Part shown: piece after piece, positions 34,889 to 43,647 of the stretch
How the letters are laid out: every line of letters starts with the position of its first letter
How positions within the stretch are numbered: the stretch's first letter is position 1
DNA from: JAEXNA01 sp037189585
Lineage (GTDB): Bacteria > Vulcanimicrobiota > Xenobia > Xenobiales > JADMJV01
Assembly: GCA_037189585.1 (NCBI GenBank)
Contig: JBBCJA010000020.1
Coordinates: 62,001 to 126,000 of the forward strand
Reading direction: 5' to 3'
DNA length: 64,000 nt
Notes under the pieces: generated by a model
Databases searched by the model: none
The model's input: only the letters and a program-made list of their open reading frames with translations
What the model was told of the DNA's origin: nothing
Made by a program: the position numbers and the translations under genes

Positions 34889-36217
34889 CTATTGGCGTCG
34901 CTCCAAGAGCGAACCGTCGAGGGAGATTCTGGCCGGAGTTTGACTTGGTGCGCCTCCATTCCATTGGGGGAAGGCTGTGCATCTCCACACTCCAGCTCCG
35001 CTTCGAATCTCTAAGTCGTTTCCCGACAGGGTGTAGGTTCCGTGGTCTCGCTCTCTAACTGTGGCCGCCACCGTCGTGGTGTCGGCGCCTTTCATGTCAT
35101 TCATAGTGACGGTTCCGTCAGGGCTAAAAGTGTAGCTCCAGGCCGTGGAGAGGGTAGGCTGCCCAGCGGTTGTGGTGATGTCACCGCGCTGGTAGGTGCC
35201 CGAGAGACGGGCGTTGGCGGGGAACTGGTCGACTTTGACGGTGGGTGAGTAGTTCATCTCATATCCTCCACCGTTTTTCTTGAGCATCCAGGTATAGGTG
35301 CCGTCAGGCCAACTGAAGGTGATCTGGTCTCCGTTGACCCCATAGTGTCCGCAGAGCTGGGGAGTCTCCTGTTGGGCTTTCTCCCAGACAAAGCGTGACG
35401 GGCCTTCCGGAGGGACATCGTGATAGACGCGGCCGTCCGGAAAAAAGAAGTAGTGGTCCTCACGATAGTTGAGTGCTGTTCCCTGAAAACTTTGCTCGTG
35501 ACGCAGATACAGTCCTTGAAAGGGCGTGGCTCCAGCCACCTTACCGGCCGGCTGCGGATTCTGTTGGGCGGCGATGGTTTGCTCTCGCTCTCGCCACATC
35601 TGCTCCCAAGTACTCTCCTGTTTCCCACCGTTGTTGGGGGCCTGGGCTGGCGGCGTTTGGGCCGCGGCCGTCTGCGGCTGGGAGGCCGCTGCGTTCATTT
35701 GTTGCAAACGCGAGCGACTGAGGGTGTACTCACCACTTCCCCTTGCGTATGGCCCGCTGGAGAATCGTACGACATAGGTATCGGAGTCAGCGTTGTAGCG
35801 AACGATCTGAGCAGGATGAAAGTCGTTGGGAAAATTCATAGGATTAGCCAAGACTTGACGGCCAGGCTCGAGCCAGGAGCCGGTTTGGCCTTGGGCTGGA
35901 TCTGTTGTTGACGCAGGTTGGGTCACGGGCTGAGTCTGGGCTGGGGGAGCGGCGGCCTGCGCTGGAGGAGCGGGAGCGGGTTTGAATTTTGACGCGCTGA
36001 GAGTGTACTCACCTTTCCCCGCGGCGTAGGGGCCACTGATAAAGCGGATCAGGTAGGTGTCGGAATCGGCGTTGTACCGAACAACTTGAGCGGGATAGTG
36101 GCTGTCTGGAAGCCCCATCGGGTTGGCTAGAATCGTTGCTCCGGGCTGAAGCCAGGCTTCTTGAGCGAACGCGGGTAGAACGAATAGCGTCAACAGTAGG
36201 AAGTGGTAGAATCTCAT
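34889..36217 (-). CDS. Secreted protein with two Tudor/Agenet-like repeats
   Basis: A signal peptide (FLLLTLFVLPAFAQ) is followed by two near-identical modules of about 60 aa: PGATILANPMGLPD...HYPAQVVRYNADSD with GPYAAGKGEYTLS, and PGRQVLANPMNFPND...VRYNADSD with GPYARGSGEYTLS. They look like small beta-barrel Tudor/Agenet folds. A proline/alanine/glutamine linker joins each to the next. The C-terminal half (about 225-440) is a beta-rich domain (HYFFPDGRVYHDVPP, AWSYTFSPDGTVTMND). It is probably extracytoplasmic and binds a ligand; no function known. Confidence 0.7.
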   Translation of the reverse strand: MRFYHFLLLTLFVLPAFAQEAWLQPGATILANPMGLPDSHYPAQVVRYNADSDTYLIRFISGPYAAGKGEYTLSASKFKPAPAPPAQAAAPPAQTQPVTQPASTTDPAQGQTGSWLEPGRQVLANPMNFPNDFHPAQIVRYNADSDTYVVRFSSGPYARGSGEYTLSRSRLQQMNAAASQPQTAAAQTPPAQAPNNGGKQESTWEQMWREREQTIAAQQNPQPAGKVAGATPFQGLYLRHEQSFQGTALNYREDHYFFFPDGRVYHDVPPEGPSRFVWEKAQQETPQLCGHYGVNGDQITFSWPDGTYTWMLKKNGGGYEMNYSPTVKVDQFPANARLSGTYQRGDITTTAGQPTLSTAWSYTFSPDGTVTMNDMKGADTTTVAATVRERDHGTYTLSGNDLEIRSGAGVWRCTAFPQWNGGAPSQTPARISLDGSLLERRQ

Positions 36218-36284
36218 CCGGCGATAGTTTGTGGCGCCCTTAAGTAGGCCTATTGACCTTTAGTGGGGAAATCCTGTCGAACGG

Positions 36285-37070
36285 TTACTTCGCGGTCAGA
36301 TCGACCTTGTCCAGCTTCTCTTGCACTTCATCGAGCTGCTTTTCGGCCTTTTCGTCGCCAGTCGTGAGGACTTGGCGAAGAAGGCGGGCGCGCTCACGCT
36401 GGAGATTGACGTATCCTCGTAGAGCGCTTCTCTGATCCCGCGTGGAGGAATCGAGCCAAGGTATAGCCTCGAGTTCCGTGACCACCTTGTCGCTATCCTC
36501 CCAGGCGGGAATGACGGTCTTGTCGAGGCACTCGACCAGCTCTTGCTCGGTGACATCCTCTTTGTTGACCAGTGTTGAGAATTCCCCGGCTTTTGTTTCA
36601 TTGGCGACAATTTGATCCCAACCAGCCTGGTAAGCTCTGTCGTTGGAACTGCCTGGTCCGAACATAAAGATGGAGACTACGAGGACAAGGGTCACCATCA
36701 GGCTCAGCATGCCCACGCCGAAAGTTTTCCAACCGGAGTAGAAGACTCCGCCTTCATTCTTGTGTTGGTCCAGCTCGGCTCCCATCAGGTGGCGTACCCC
36801 CGCCACGATAGCCGCGATATAGATCGCCGGTAGGAGGGACCCGGGCATTTTCTCAACAATCCCGGATGGCGCCAGGGCGAGCGCCGTGAAGAGTGCTATG
36901 GTCAGCCCGATGGCTAGAAACAAAGGCTGGTTGGCCTGGCCCGCTCTTCCGAGGTTGAGGAGGTTCCTTCTGGCCATAACCCCGCCGGCGAGCGGTCCAC
37001 CCAGAAAGGTTCCGATTCCAATCGCGTTGATGGAGTAAAGCTTCTTAGGGGGTTGGGCTGGAAGTGACAT
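36285..37070 (-). CDS. Membrane protein with C-terminal helical periplasmic or cytoplasmic domain
   Basis: 261 aa. Four hydrophobic segments in the first 130 residues (GIGTFLGGPLAGGVM; LFLAIGLTIALFTALALAP; LLPAIYIAAIVAGV; FGVGMLSLMVTLVLVVSIFM), then a soluble helical tail of about 120 residues rich in Glu/Asp/Lys (RLLRQVLTTGDEKAEKQLDE). The arrangement is similar to small bacterial membrane proteins that expose a helical bundle; no named family is recognised. Divergent from the metalloprotease-like gene at 37178. Confidence 0.6.
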   Translation of the reverse strand: MSLPAQPPKKLYSINAIGIGTFLGGPLAGGVMARRNLLNLGRAGQANQPLFLAIGLTIALFTALALAPSGIVEKMPGSLLPAIYIAAIVAGVRHLMGAELDQHKNEGGVFYSGWKTFGVGMLSLMVTLVLVVSIFMFGPGSSNDRAYQAGWDQIVANETKAGEFSTLVNKEDVTEQELVECLDKTVIPAWEDSDKVVTELEAIPWLDSSTRDQRSALRGYVNLQRERARLLRQVLTTGDEKAEKQLDEVQEKLDKVDLTAK

Positions 37071-37177
37071 ATCAGGTCGTAATTCCGCATCTGAAAGTCT
37101 TCCCCTTTGACAGTGAGATTCGTTCCTGTTCGGGTGTTTTGATGCCTCTGTAACGATGAGCTGATTAAGTATGTTTC

Positions 37178-37882
37178 ATGTTCATACAATCTGCCGCGAC
37201 ATCACCTCACGTTGTCAGAAGCCGCCCGGCTGTGACCAAGCCTTCCAAGGAAGAGGACAGCCTCACCGGCGTGGTTCGAGATATCATCAAAAGCGAACCC
37301 AAAATTGTCGGTGGTATGGCGGGAGTTGCAGCCTACACGGCGGCTTCGGCCTATCCTTCGACTTGGGCCCACGAAATGGGTCACGCGGTCGCTATCGAGC
37401 ACCTTTACACCAACAGCCAGCCCTCGGTCGAGGTTTTCCCCTTCGAGGGTGGTGTGACCCGATGGCGTCCTAGCGAGCTTTCACCTCTGGGTAAGAAGTT
37501 GGGAGCCGACGGTGCTCGCGCTCTGGTCTCGGCTAGCGGAACCCTGGTCGACCTCGGAATCGCGACGACAAGTTTTGGAGTCGGCTTCAAGTTGCGCAAG
37601 AAACACCCCATCATCGGACACGCCCTGATGGGGTATGGCGCGATGACGGTCCTGAATAGCGCGCTTTACGCCGGAAGCGCCGTCGGTGGCGACTTGGCGG
37701 CCCTTGCCGCGAAAGGAAACGACTTCGCCAGCCTGGGAGTAAGAATAGGCCTCCCTCCCATCGCCTCAGTGGCCATTCTGGCCAGTATCCTCCCGCTGGA
37801 GTACGCCGCTCTGAGGTGGTTGGAAGGTCAAGGTACGGAAGAAGTCGCCCCGCCCAAAGGAACACTCGCGCGCTTAGACTAG
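37178..37882 (+). CDS. Membrane protein with HExxH zinc metalloprotease motif (M50-like)
   Basis: 234 aa. WAHEMGHAVAIEHL (around residue 68) is a complete HExxH zinc motif at the end of a hydrophobic segment, as in site-2 proteases (M50). Further helices follow (GTLVDLGIATTSFGVGF; HALMGYGAMTVLNSALYAG; IASVAILASILPLEYAALRW). The third zinc ligand (Asp in a late NPDG-like motif) is not obvious, so the family is provisional. If active it would cut membrane-embedded substrates. ATG at 37178; monocistronic. Confidence 0.65.
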   Translation: MFIQSAATSPHVVRSRPAVTKPSKEEDSLTGVVRDIIKSEPKIVGGMAGVAAYTAASAYPSTWAHEMGHAVAIEHLYTNSQPSVEVFPFEGGVTRWRPSELSPLGKKLGADGARALVSASGTLVDLGIATTSFGVGFKLRKKHPIIGHALMGYGAMTVLNSALYAGSAVGGDLAALAAKGNDFASLGVRIGLPPIASVAILASILPLEYAALRWLEGQGTEEVAPPKGTLARLD

Positions 37883-37969
37883 AACGACTCCTCAAGACTG
37901 CGTAACGGCTGCCTTGCAGAGTGGGTGAACCGCTATAGGACGTGACTCGTGGAAAGGTTCAGAAAGCGG

Positions 37970-39079
37970 TTAGCCCGAGAACTTAAGCCAGTCGATCGCT
38001 TCGATCAAGGCACGTTGGTCTTCCGTCGCTCTATCCTTCGGATTCCAACCGGGCTGCCGATGAGGTCGAGAAGACAGGTCCATTCTCCTGACCAGGCGAC
38101 GGAGTTGGGCTTGGAGTGGGAGGAAGTCGACGGCGGTTTCCAGCGGATGGAACTGTGAGAGATCAACATTGACGTTTTGACCATCGAGATAGAGGCAGAG
38201 ATGGAAACGCGAGAAGGTCTCGCTTTGAAACCTGAAGTCGAGTGGACGTGGATGAAGTAGCACGCCGTCCTTGACGAAATAGCAGTACGAGCCTCCTCCG
38301 ACCAGTCTGCCTTCGGTGAGAACGGCCAGAGCCCCGATTCTATGGGGCTCAAGCCGTGGCTCCGGCAAGTTGCTCAGCCCACGATCGAATCCTTGATAGT
38401 CGGTGAGTACCAAAGGGATGGAGGTTGTTCCCGAGCCTTCCAAAGCTAAGGCGATCGGTTGAACTCCTAGAGTGAACCTACCCCCGGGTCGGGGAGGGAA
38501 TCGCCGTGAGACACATGTGCCATTGACCCGGATGGGAATGTGGCAGAGTTGGCAGTGATAGTTCAGTTGGGATAGCTGAAAGGGGTCTCGCGCCAGCCAT
38601 CGAGACACTCCTTTAAGCGGCTGAAGCTGAATATGAATCAGGAAGCTGGCCGAGAGTCGCTCCACTGATGAACCACCCTCTCCGACATTGGTCCATCGGC
38701 CATCGGAGTCGAGCCAAGAGAGCTCGAGGGGCTCCAGGCTGATGAGGGCGCGTAACCCGATGACTAAATGGAGTTTCCAGGACTCATCCGGCAGCTCTCC
38801 CGACATTAAAGAGCGACCAACGTCTCGTCCATCAACAGTAGCGGTTTCAAAGAACCGGATCACCGCCGAGTGCTTCGTGACGCTCAGGCTGATCTCGCTC
38901 GCTCCGAGGCACACTCCGGCCTGCACTAGTTTTATTAGCCCTTGGGTAGGAGCTACCAACTGGTGGTGAGCTAACTTTCGTAATGCTTCCGTGGAGTTGA
39001 GAGTAAACTCACCTTGAGAGTCAAACTCGCCGATTCGCTGGCCGTACAGGAAATGATTTAAAGAGCGCCGCGACATCAT
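37970..39079 (-). CDS. Hsp90-like (GHKL-fold) ATP-binding domain candidate
   Basis: 369 aa. The N-terminus GEFTLNSTEALRKLAHHQL and VAPTQGLIKLVQAGVCLGAS, followed by EISLSVTKHSAVIRFFETATVDG, resembles a family of Hsp90-like GHKL ATP-binding proteins where FTLDREKA and a KLVQAAVxxGA helix open the domain. The rest is beta-rich with LDGQNVNVDLSQFHPLETAV near the end. The zinc-like pair CQLCH (around 180) is an addition. Identification rests on pattern only, and I cannot confirm the ATP-binding Asn/Asp boxes by eye. The divergent upstream gene at 37178 is unrelated. Confidence 0.5.
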   Translation of the reverse strand: MMSRRSLNHFLYGQRIGEFDSQGEFTLNSTEALRKLAHHQLVAPTQGLIKLVQAGVCLGASEISLSVTKHSAVIRFFETATVDGRDVGRSLMSGELPDESWKLHLVIGLRALISLEPLELSWLDSDGRWTNVGEGGSSVERLSASFLIHIQLQPLKGVSRWLARDPFQLSQLNYHCQLCHIPIRVNGTCVSRRFPPRPGGRFTLGVQPIALALEGSGTTSIPLVLTDYQGFDRGLSNLPEPRLEPHRIGALAVLTEGRLVGGGSYCYFVKDGVLLHPRPLDFRFQSETFSRFHLCLYLDGQNVNVDLSQFHPLETAVDFLPLQAQLRRLVRRMDLSSRPHRQPGWNPKDRATEDQRALIEAIDWLKFSG

Positions 39080-39124
39080 CCTTAATATTCGCTCTAGACG
39101 ACTCCGTCCCCCCGTGGCTTCATT

Positions 39125-39511
39125 TTACCAAAGAGTATCGATTCCGAGTTGGCGGAGTTTGTCGTCTTTGGTGACCAGGGGTAGTCCCAGCTCCAGAGCT
39201 GTCGCGACGATGATGCGATCCGCGGGATCGGGATGCATTTCCAGCTGTACCGAGCGGAGCGCGATCGAGTTGGTTACCGGGACAAATTCGAACAGACCCA
39301 AGGCCTCTGTTTTACTAACCCAGTGCCGGACGGGGAGAGTCAAATGCAGACGGCCCTTATTAACGAGTAACGCAATCTCCCATGTTGAGATTGTGGACAG
39401 GTGAAGCTTTTGGCCTTGGCTGGTGGCCGCGTCGATCGATTCTCGGGCGGGTGGGGAAAGAAGGGATGGCTCACTGACCCACCAGAGCCAGACGTGAGTA
39501 TCAAGAACCAC
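39125..39511 (-). CDS. vapC: PIN-domain toxin (VapC-like)
   Basis: Ribonuclease of the PIN family. GTG at 39511 begins VVLDTHVWLWW, giving the first acidic residue. A middle Glu lies in WEIALLVNKGRL. ADRIIVATALELGLPLVTKDDKL gives the last acidic residues; all four expected acids appear present. About 128 aa. Its start shares a base with the antitoxin stop (TAGTG), so translation is coupled. Toxin-antitoxin pair one. Confidence 0.87.
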   Translation of the reverse strand: MVLDTHVWLWWVSEPSLLSPPARESIDAATSQGQKLHLSTISTWEIALLVNKGRLHLTLPVRHWVSKTEALGLFEFVPVTNSIALRSVQLEMHPDPADRIIVATALELGLPLVTKDDKLRQLGIDTLW

Positions 39512-39750
39512 TAGGACAAGCCTTCCCAATCCTCCAACCCAACGGGTTCAAGAGGAGCCTGGTAGTCCTTTACTGTGCCTCGCAGGGATGCCAGGACTTC
39601 ATCAGGACTCTCCTCTGAGTACGGAAGAAGGCGGAGAACTGGCTTTCCCCTGTCAGTGATAACCAAGGGTTCCCCAGAGAGTTCGACTTCACGGAAATAT
39701 TGGAGCGCTTGGGCTTTAAACACCGATTTAGGTACAGTTCGATATCCCAT
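39511..39750 (-). CDS. Phd/YefM-family antitoxin
   Basis: 79 aa. The N-terminus TVPKSVFKAQALQYFREVELSG, followed by EPLVITDRGKPVLRLLPY, is the DNA-binding fold of Phd/YefM antitoxins, and the acidic C-terminus (PVGLEDWEGLS) would wrap the toxin. It is paired with the PIN toxin downstream. The start at 39750 is an ATG, and the intergenic region to the plus-strand phosphoesterase is only about 90 bases, probably holding the autoregulated promoter. Confidence 0.85.
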   Translation of the reverse strand: MGYRTVPKSVFKAQALQYFREVELSGEPLVITDRGKPVLRLLPYSEESPDEVLASLRGTVKDYQAPLEPVGLEDWEGLS

Positions 39751-39839
39751 GGTATGGTCATTTTACCTGGTCATTCCGCTTCTGTGCAAGTCTGCTGATG
39801 AATCCAGGAAAGGTTTTGCTCGATGAGAACCCGTTAGGG

Positions 39840-40472
39840 ATGAAGACCGTCGTTTTCTCTGACCTTCACGGCAACTTTCAGGCTCTCGAGGCGCTTTGTT
39901 CAGAGCACGGTGAGGATTTTTGGATCTGTCTTGGCGATGTTTTGGGAAGGTTGGGGGACATGATGAGCTGCCTAGAAGTGTTGCGCTCCCGTAAGGTATC
40001 CTGTGTCCGGGGGAATCATGAAACGGACCTTTGGCAGATCTACGAACCCTCACTCACCCAAGAGATGGCTGTCTGGGTCAAGAGTTGGCCTCACCAGTTG
40101 CGAGAGGGCGAAACTCTGTTGAATCACTGCTGGCTCGATCGCGTGCACACCGGTTTTCGCTTTCAGCGCGTCGAGAATCTCAACAATGCCGAGGCGATGT
40201 TCGCTTCGGAGACTTTCCAGCGAGCTTTTGTCGGGCACTCTCACCGCCCAGGCTGGTGGGAAAAGGGCGAGGGAGCGGCGATATGGACCTCCGCCCAGGT
40301 GGGACAGCGCCTGGAATGGCGGCCCGGAGTTCGCTACATCGTCGACGTCGGCAGCCTGGGCGACCCCGAGTTTCCCCAGGACCCCCGATGGGTGGTCTGG
40401 GATGCCCGCGGGGTGACCTGGGCCCAGCTTTACGAGTTGACGAAGCTGCGGAGCTCGGAAAGCGGCATGTAG
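39840..40472 (+). CDS. Calcineurin-like metallophosphoesterase
   Basis: About 210 aa. All metal-binding blocks are visible: FSDLHGN (D and H), CLGDVLGR, RGNHETD, LNHCW and AFVGHSHRP. This is the YfcE/ApaH-like phosphoesterase subfamily. ATG at 39840; the frame is open to 39798 but those residues are unlike the family. It converges with the thioredoxin gene and overlaps its end by 43 bases, an unusual tail-to-tail overlap. Substrate unknown (nucleotide, dinucleotide tetraphosphate or phosphoprotein). Confidence 0.87.
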   Translation: MKTVVFSDLHGNFQALEALCSEHGEDFWICLGDVLGRLGDMMSCLEVLRSRKVSCVRGNHETDLWQIYEPSLTQEMAVWVKSWPHQLREGETLLNHCWLDRVHTGFRFQRVENLNNAEAMFASETFQRAFVGHSHRPGWWEKGEGAAIWTSAQVGQRLEWRPGVRYIVDVGSLGDPEFPQDPRWVVWDARGVTWAQLYELTKLRSSESGM

Positions 40473-40852
40473 CCACTGGTGCGAGCGACTTCTTTGCCGC
40501 GAAAGAGGATGAGTGTGGGAACGGCGCGGATCCCGAGAACGCCGGGAACCATCCGATTGGAGTCGACGTTGACCTTGGCCACTTTCAGTTTTCCCGCCAT
40601 CTCACGGGCGAGGTCTTTAAGGTGCGGCTCGAGACGACGGCATGGCGGGCAGGTGTTGCTCCAGAAATCCACCAGAACGGTCACGCCGGCCTGAACCACC
40701 TCCTGCTCGAAACCGCTGTCGGTGACTTCAACGGGGAAGCCGGGCGCGCGCGGCTCCAGGGCGGTTTTGCACTTACCGCAGACAGGTTGCCGGTCTTTCC
40801 GCTCGGGGTCGACCCGGTTGATGGCCTGGCAGTTGGGGCAGACGACGTGCAT
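40430..40852 (-). CDS. trxC: Thioredoxin with N-terminal zinc ribbon (TrxC-like)
   Basis: 140 aa. An N-terminal zinc ribbon (CPNC...CGKC, residues 5-28) as in TrxC/thioredoxin 2, then a thioredoxin domain with VDFWSNTCPPCRRLEP, cis-Pro VPTL and GKEV. The active site is CPPC where thioredoxins usually have CGPC, which should raise or change the redox potential. The gene's 3' end overlaps the phosphoesterase. The upstream argG gene on the same strand stops at 40853, one base away from its start, so both are probably coexpressed. Confidence 0.9.
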   Translation of the reverse strand: MHVVCPNCQAINRVDPERKDRQPVCGKCKTALEPRAPGFPVEVTDSGFEQEVVQAGVTVLVDFWSNTCPPCRRLEPHLKDLAREMAGKLKVAKVNVDSNRMVPGVLGIRAVPTLILFRGKEVARTSGYMPLSELRSFVNS

Positions 40853-42286
40853 CTAGTCCCCTCCGAACTCCATGGCCGCGCCGTCTAAAGCTTTTTCGTC
40901 GGGCTGAGCGGCTCCGGTGTGGGCCGCGATCTGTTTGGCCCCTCCGGCGGTGAGGTCACCCGAGCCGAGCTCTCCGAAGAGGTAGCTGCGATCAAGCTCT
41001 CCTCCCGGTAAGCTGGCGTACTGCTCGAGCTTGGAGCGAGAGTCGGCGATGTCGAGGTTTCGCATGGTCAGCTGACCGATGCGGTCGACCGGTCCAAATG
41101 CGGCGTTCTCGGTGCGCTCCATGGAAAGCTTGTCGGGATGGTAGGAGAGCGCCGGTCCTTGAGTGTCGATGATGGAGTAGTCCTCACCCCGTCGCAGACG
41201 CAAGGTGACCTCCCCGGTGATGAGGGGAGCGACCCAGCGTAGAATGGACTCGCGCAGCATCAAGGCTTGAGGGTCCAGCCAGCGCCCCTCGTAGAGCAGG
41301 CGACCCAGGCGGCGACCCTCCATGTGGTAGTTGGCTACCGTGTCCTCGTTGTGAATGGCGTTGAGAAGTCGCTCGTAGGCGATCCAAAGAAGCGCCATCC
41401 CGGGAGCCTCGTAGATGCCTCGAGACTTGGCCTCGATGATGCGGTTCTCGATCTGGTCCGACATGCCCAGTCCGTGGCGCCCGCCGACCGTGTTGGCCTC
41501 GTGCACCAGGGCCACGGGATCGTCGAAGCTCTTGCCGTTGATAGCCACAGGGCGACCGGAGACAAAGCGCACGGTGACGTCCTCGGTGGGGATGTCGACC
41601 GCCGGGTCCCAGAAGCGGACGCCCATGATCGGTTCCACCGTCTCCAGCGAGACGTTGAGGTGCTCCAGCGTCTTGGCCTCGTGGGTGGCGCCCCAGATGT
41701 TGGCGTCGGTGGAGTAAGCTTTCTCCTTGCTGTCGCGGTAAGGAAGGTTGTTCTCCACCAGCCACTGGCTCATCTCGGCGCGGCCGCCCAGCTCGTTGAC
41801 GAAGTCGGCGTCAAGCCAGGGTTTGTAGATACGAAGAGCGGGGTTGGTCAAGAGGCCGTAGCGATAGAAACGCTCGATGTCGTTGCCCTTGAAGGTGGAG
41901 CCGTCGCCCCAGATGTGCACCTCGTCCTCGCGCATGGCGCTGACCAGCATGGTTCCGGTGACGGCGCGTCCGAGAGGCGTGGTGTTGAAGTAGGCTCGAC
42001 CCCCCGAGCGAACGTGAAACGCTCCACAGGCGAGCGCGGCGAAGCCCTCTTCGACGAGTTGGCGCCGGCAGTCGACCGCGCGGGCAAGCTCGGCTCCGTA
42101 CTGCAGAGCGCGCGCGGGCACCCCGGAGATGTCGGGTTCGTCGTACTGCCCGATGTCGGCGGTATAGCAGCACGGAACGGCGCCCTTGGAGCGCATCCAG
42201 GCCACGGCGACGGAGGTGTCGAGACCACCGGAAAAGGCGATGCCGACGCGTTCGCCGACGGGAAGAGACGTTAGAACCTTACTCAT
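40853..42286 (-). CDS. argG: Argininosuccinate synthase
   Basis: ATP-dependent condensation of citrulline and aspartate in arginine synthesis. The PP-loop SGGLDTS lies at residues 19-25 from ATG at 42286. Large conserved blocks such as TTPLGRAVTGTMLVSAM, EDEVHIWGDGSTFKGNDIERF and STDANIWGATHEAKTLEHL identify the Escherichia coli-type ArgG (about 447 aa); here 477 aa with an extended C-terminus (SGDLTAGGAKQIAAHTGAAQ). A longer start at 42349 only adds an Arg-rich stretch. Followed by trxC with essentially no gap. Confidence 0.96.
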   Translation of the reverse strand: MSKVLTSLPVGERVGIAFSGGLDTSVAVAWMRSKGAVPCCYTADIGQYDEPDISGVPARALQYGAELARAVDCRRQLVEEGFAALACGAFHVRSGGRAYFNTTPLGRAVTGTMLVSAMREDEVHIWGDGSTFKGNDIERFYRYGLLTNPALRIYKPWLDADFVNELGGRAEMSQWLVENNLPYRDSKEKAYSTDANIWGATHEAKTLEHLNVSLETVEPIMGVRFWDPAVDIPTEDVTVRFVSGRPVAINGKSFDDPVALVHEANTVGGRHGLGMSDQIENRIIEAKSRGIYEAPGMALLWIAYERLLNAIHNEDTVANYHMEGRRLGRLLYEGRWLDPQALMLRESILRWVAPLITGEVTLRLRRGEDYSIIDTQGPALSYHPDKLSMERTENAAFGPVDRIGQLTMRNLDIADSRSKLEQYASLPGGELDRSYLFGELGSGDLTAGGAKQIAAHTGAAQPDEKALDGAAMEFGGD

Positions 42287-42414
42287 ATGGCGTGTGCGAT
42301 TCTGACGCCGGCGAGGGTCTCCTTCCATCGCGGAGGTGAGTGGGCGCACACACGAGGGATGAGGAAGGCGAGCCCTGGACAGGTGGCCGATGGGCGTGGA
42401 CGAACAGCCTCGTC

Positions 42415-42786
42415 ATGAAGCGAATGCTACTTTTTCTCCTGAGCTCTCTCTTTCTTCTCTTTCCCGCGCCGAGCGTGGCTGAAGAGGCTTCTCCCGAGGC
42501 GTTGCAGTGGGCGACAGACTTTCTCAAAGCGTGTCAGGAACGTCGCTTGGACGACGCGAAGGCGATGATGGCCAATCCGGTACGGCTTGGCGTCAGGCCC
42601 GCGGAACCAGGGGAGATTTCCCGCCGGCTTTCCGACTTTCTAAAAGACCAGAAGCCCGAGCTCATCTTTTCCCATCGCGCTTCCGGTGGCGTGCACGGCG
42701 CGATCTTCAAAACATCGAAAGGCGAGATCACCGTATCAGTCTATCGTAGCGAGGGAGTTTGGAGGGTGACCAGTGTCAAATTTTAG
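42415..42786 (+). CDS. Small secreted protein (DUF4864-like or unknown)
   Basis: ATG at 42415 starts a signal peptide (LLFLLSSLFLLFPAPSVA), and about 100 exported residues follow: ALQWATDFLKACQERRLDDA, PVRLGVRPAEPGEISRRLSD, FKTSKGEITVSVYRSEGVWR. The size and the tail ending in a V-W-R-V strand resemble NTF2-like DUF4864 proteins (small cystatin-like fold), but the fit is by eye only. Its 3' end overlaps the next gene by 14 bases, so the two form an operon. Confidence 0.55.
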   Translation: MKRMLLFLLSSLFLLFPAPSVAEEASPEALQWATDFLKACQERRLDDAKAMMANPVRLGVRPAEPGEISRRLSDFLKDQKPELIFSHRASGGVHGAIFKTSKGEITVSVYRSEGVWRVTSVKF

Positions 42787-43603
42787 GAACTTCGAGATTC
42801 GAACGATGTCAGCCGACGACCTGAGGACGGCCATCGGTTGGGCGGCCTCGGAAGGGTGGAATCCCGGCTTGCAGGACGTGGAGAGCTTCCACGAGATCGA
42901 CCCCGATGGATTCCTCATGGGATGGCTGGATGGGCGCCCGGTCGGCTCGATCTCGGCCGTCGATTGGGGTAGCGGTTTTGGATTTATCGGCCTTTACATC
43001 GTTGTGCCGGAGCTGCGCGGAAAAGGTTACGGAATTCAACTTTGGCGGGCGGCCATGGAGCGTTTGGAGGGCAAGACGATCGGGCTCGACGGCGTGGTGG
43101 CTCAGCAAGAGAACTATGCCCGTTCGGGCTTTCGCCTGGCTCATCGCAACTTAAGGTTTGAGGGGACGGCCGGCGCGCTGGCGGGGGAGGCTTATGGAGA
43201 AGAGCTGGTCGACTCTGCCTTCGAGTCGGTGCAGGCTCTCGATGTGGCCCCCTCGTCGCGGCCGACCTACGTTCGCCGCTGGCTGCGGCAGCCTCGGGCC
43301 ATCACCCTTCGCGGGAGCGACAGCGTTCTGGTCTGCCGCCCTTGCCTAAACGGCTACAAGATCGGACCTTTGGTGGCGCCGAACATCGACGAGGCGCGAA
43401 GGCTTTTAGGTTCGGCATGCGCGCGGCTGGCCCCGGAAACTCCTGTCTTTCTCGATGTCCCGGAAACGAACTCCGAGGCTCTGGAGTTGGCTCGAACCCA
43501 CGGCATGACCAGGCAGTTTGAAACGGCTCGAATGTATCACGGGGAGCAACCGGAGTTCGACCACACGCGCTGGTTTGGGGTCACGACCTTCGAATTGGGC
43601 TAG
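42773..43603 (+). CDS. GNAT-family acetyltransferase
   Basis: The N-terminal domain is a GNAT fold: FEIRTMSADDLRTAIGWAAS at the start, FIGLYIVVPELRGKGYGIQL with the acetyl-CoA pyrophosphate motif (R-G-K-G-Y-G, about residues 82-87), then YARSGFRLAHRN. The C-terminal 130 residues (PTYVRRWLRQPRAITLRGSD, GLVA-like region, HGMTRQFETARMYHGEQP) match the second domain of YitH/Acetyltransf_18-type proteins. 276 aa. GTG at 42773 overlaps the upstream gene's end. Substrate unknown. Confidence 0.85.
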   Translation: MSNFRNFEIRTMSADDLRTAIGWAASEGWNPGLQDVESFHEIDPDGFLMGWLDGRPVGSISAVDWGSGFGFIGLYIVVPELRGKGYGIQLWRAAMERLEGKTIGLDGVVAQQENYARSGFRLAHRNLRFEGTAGALAGEAYGEELVDSAFESVQALDVAPSSRPTYVRRWLRQPRAITLRGSDSVLVCRPCLNGYKIGPLVAPNIDEARRLLGSACARLAPETPVFLDVPETNSEALELARTHGMTRQFETARMYHGEQPEFDHTRWFGVTTFELG

Positions 43604-43647
43604 CCTGACTCCAGGGGGAATCTGAGATCCGTGGAAGGCTCGCCGGT

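Noticed and set aside
40031..40888. Plus-strand frame of 285 codons across the phosphoesterase and thioredoxin genes
   Set aside because: It runs in another frame of two recognised genes and has Arg/Gly-rich nonsense composition.
41267..42274. Long plus-strand frame opposite argG (335 codons)
   Set aside because: It is the mirror of a highly conserved gene at high GC; the product shows no domain and no ribosome site.
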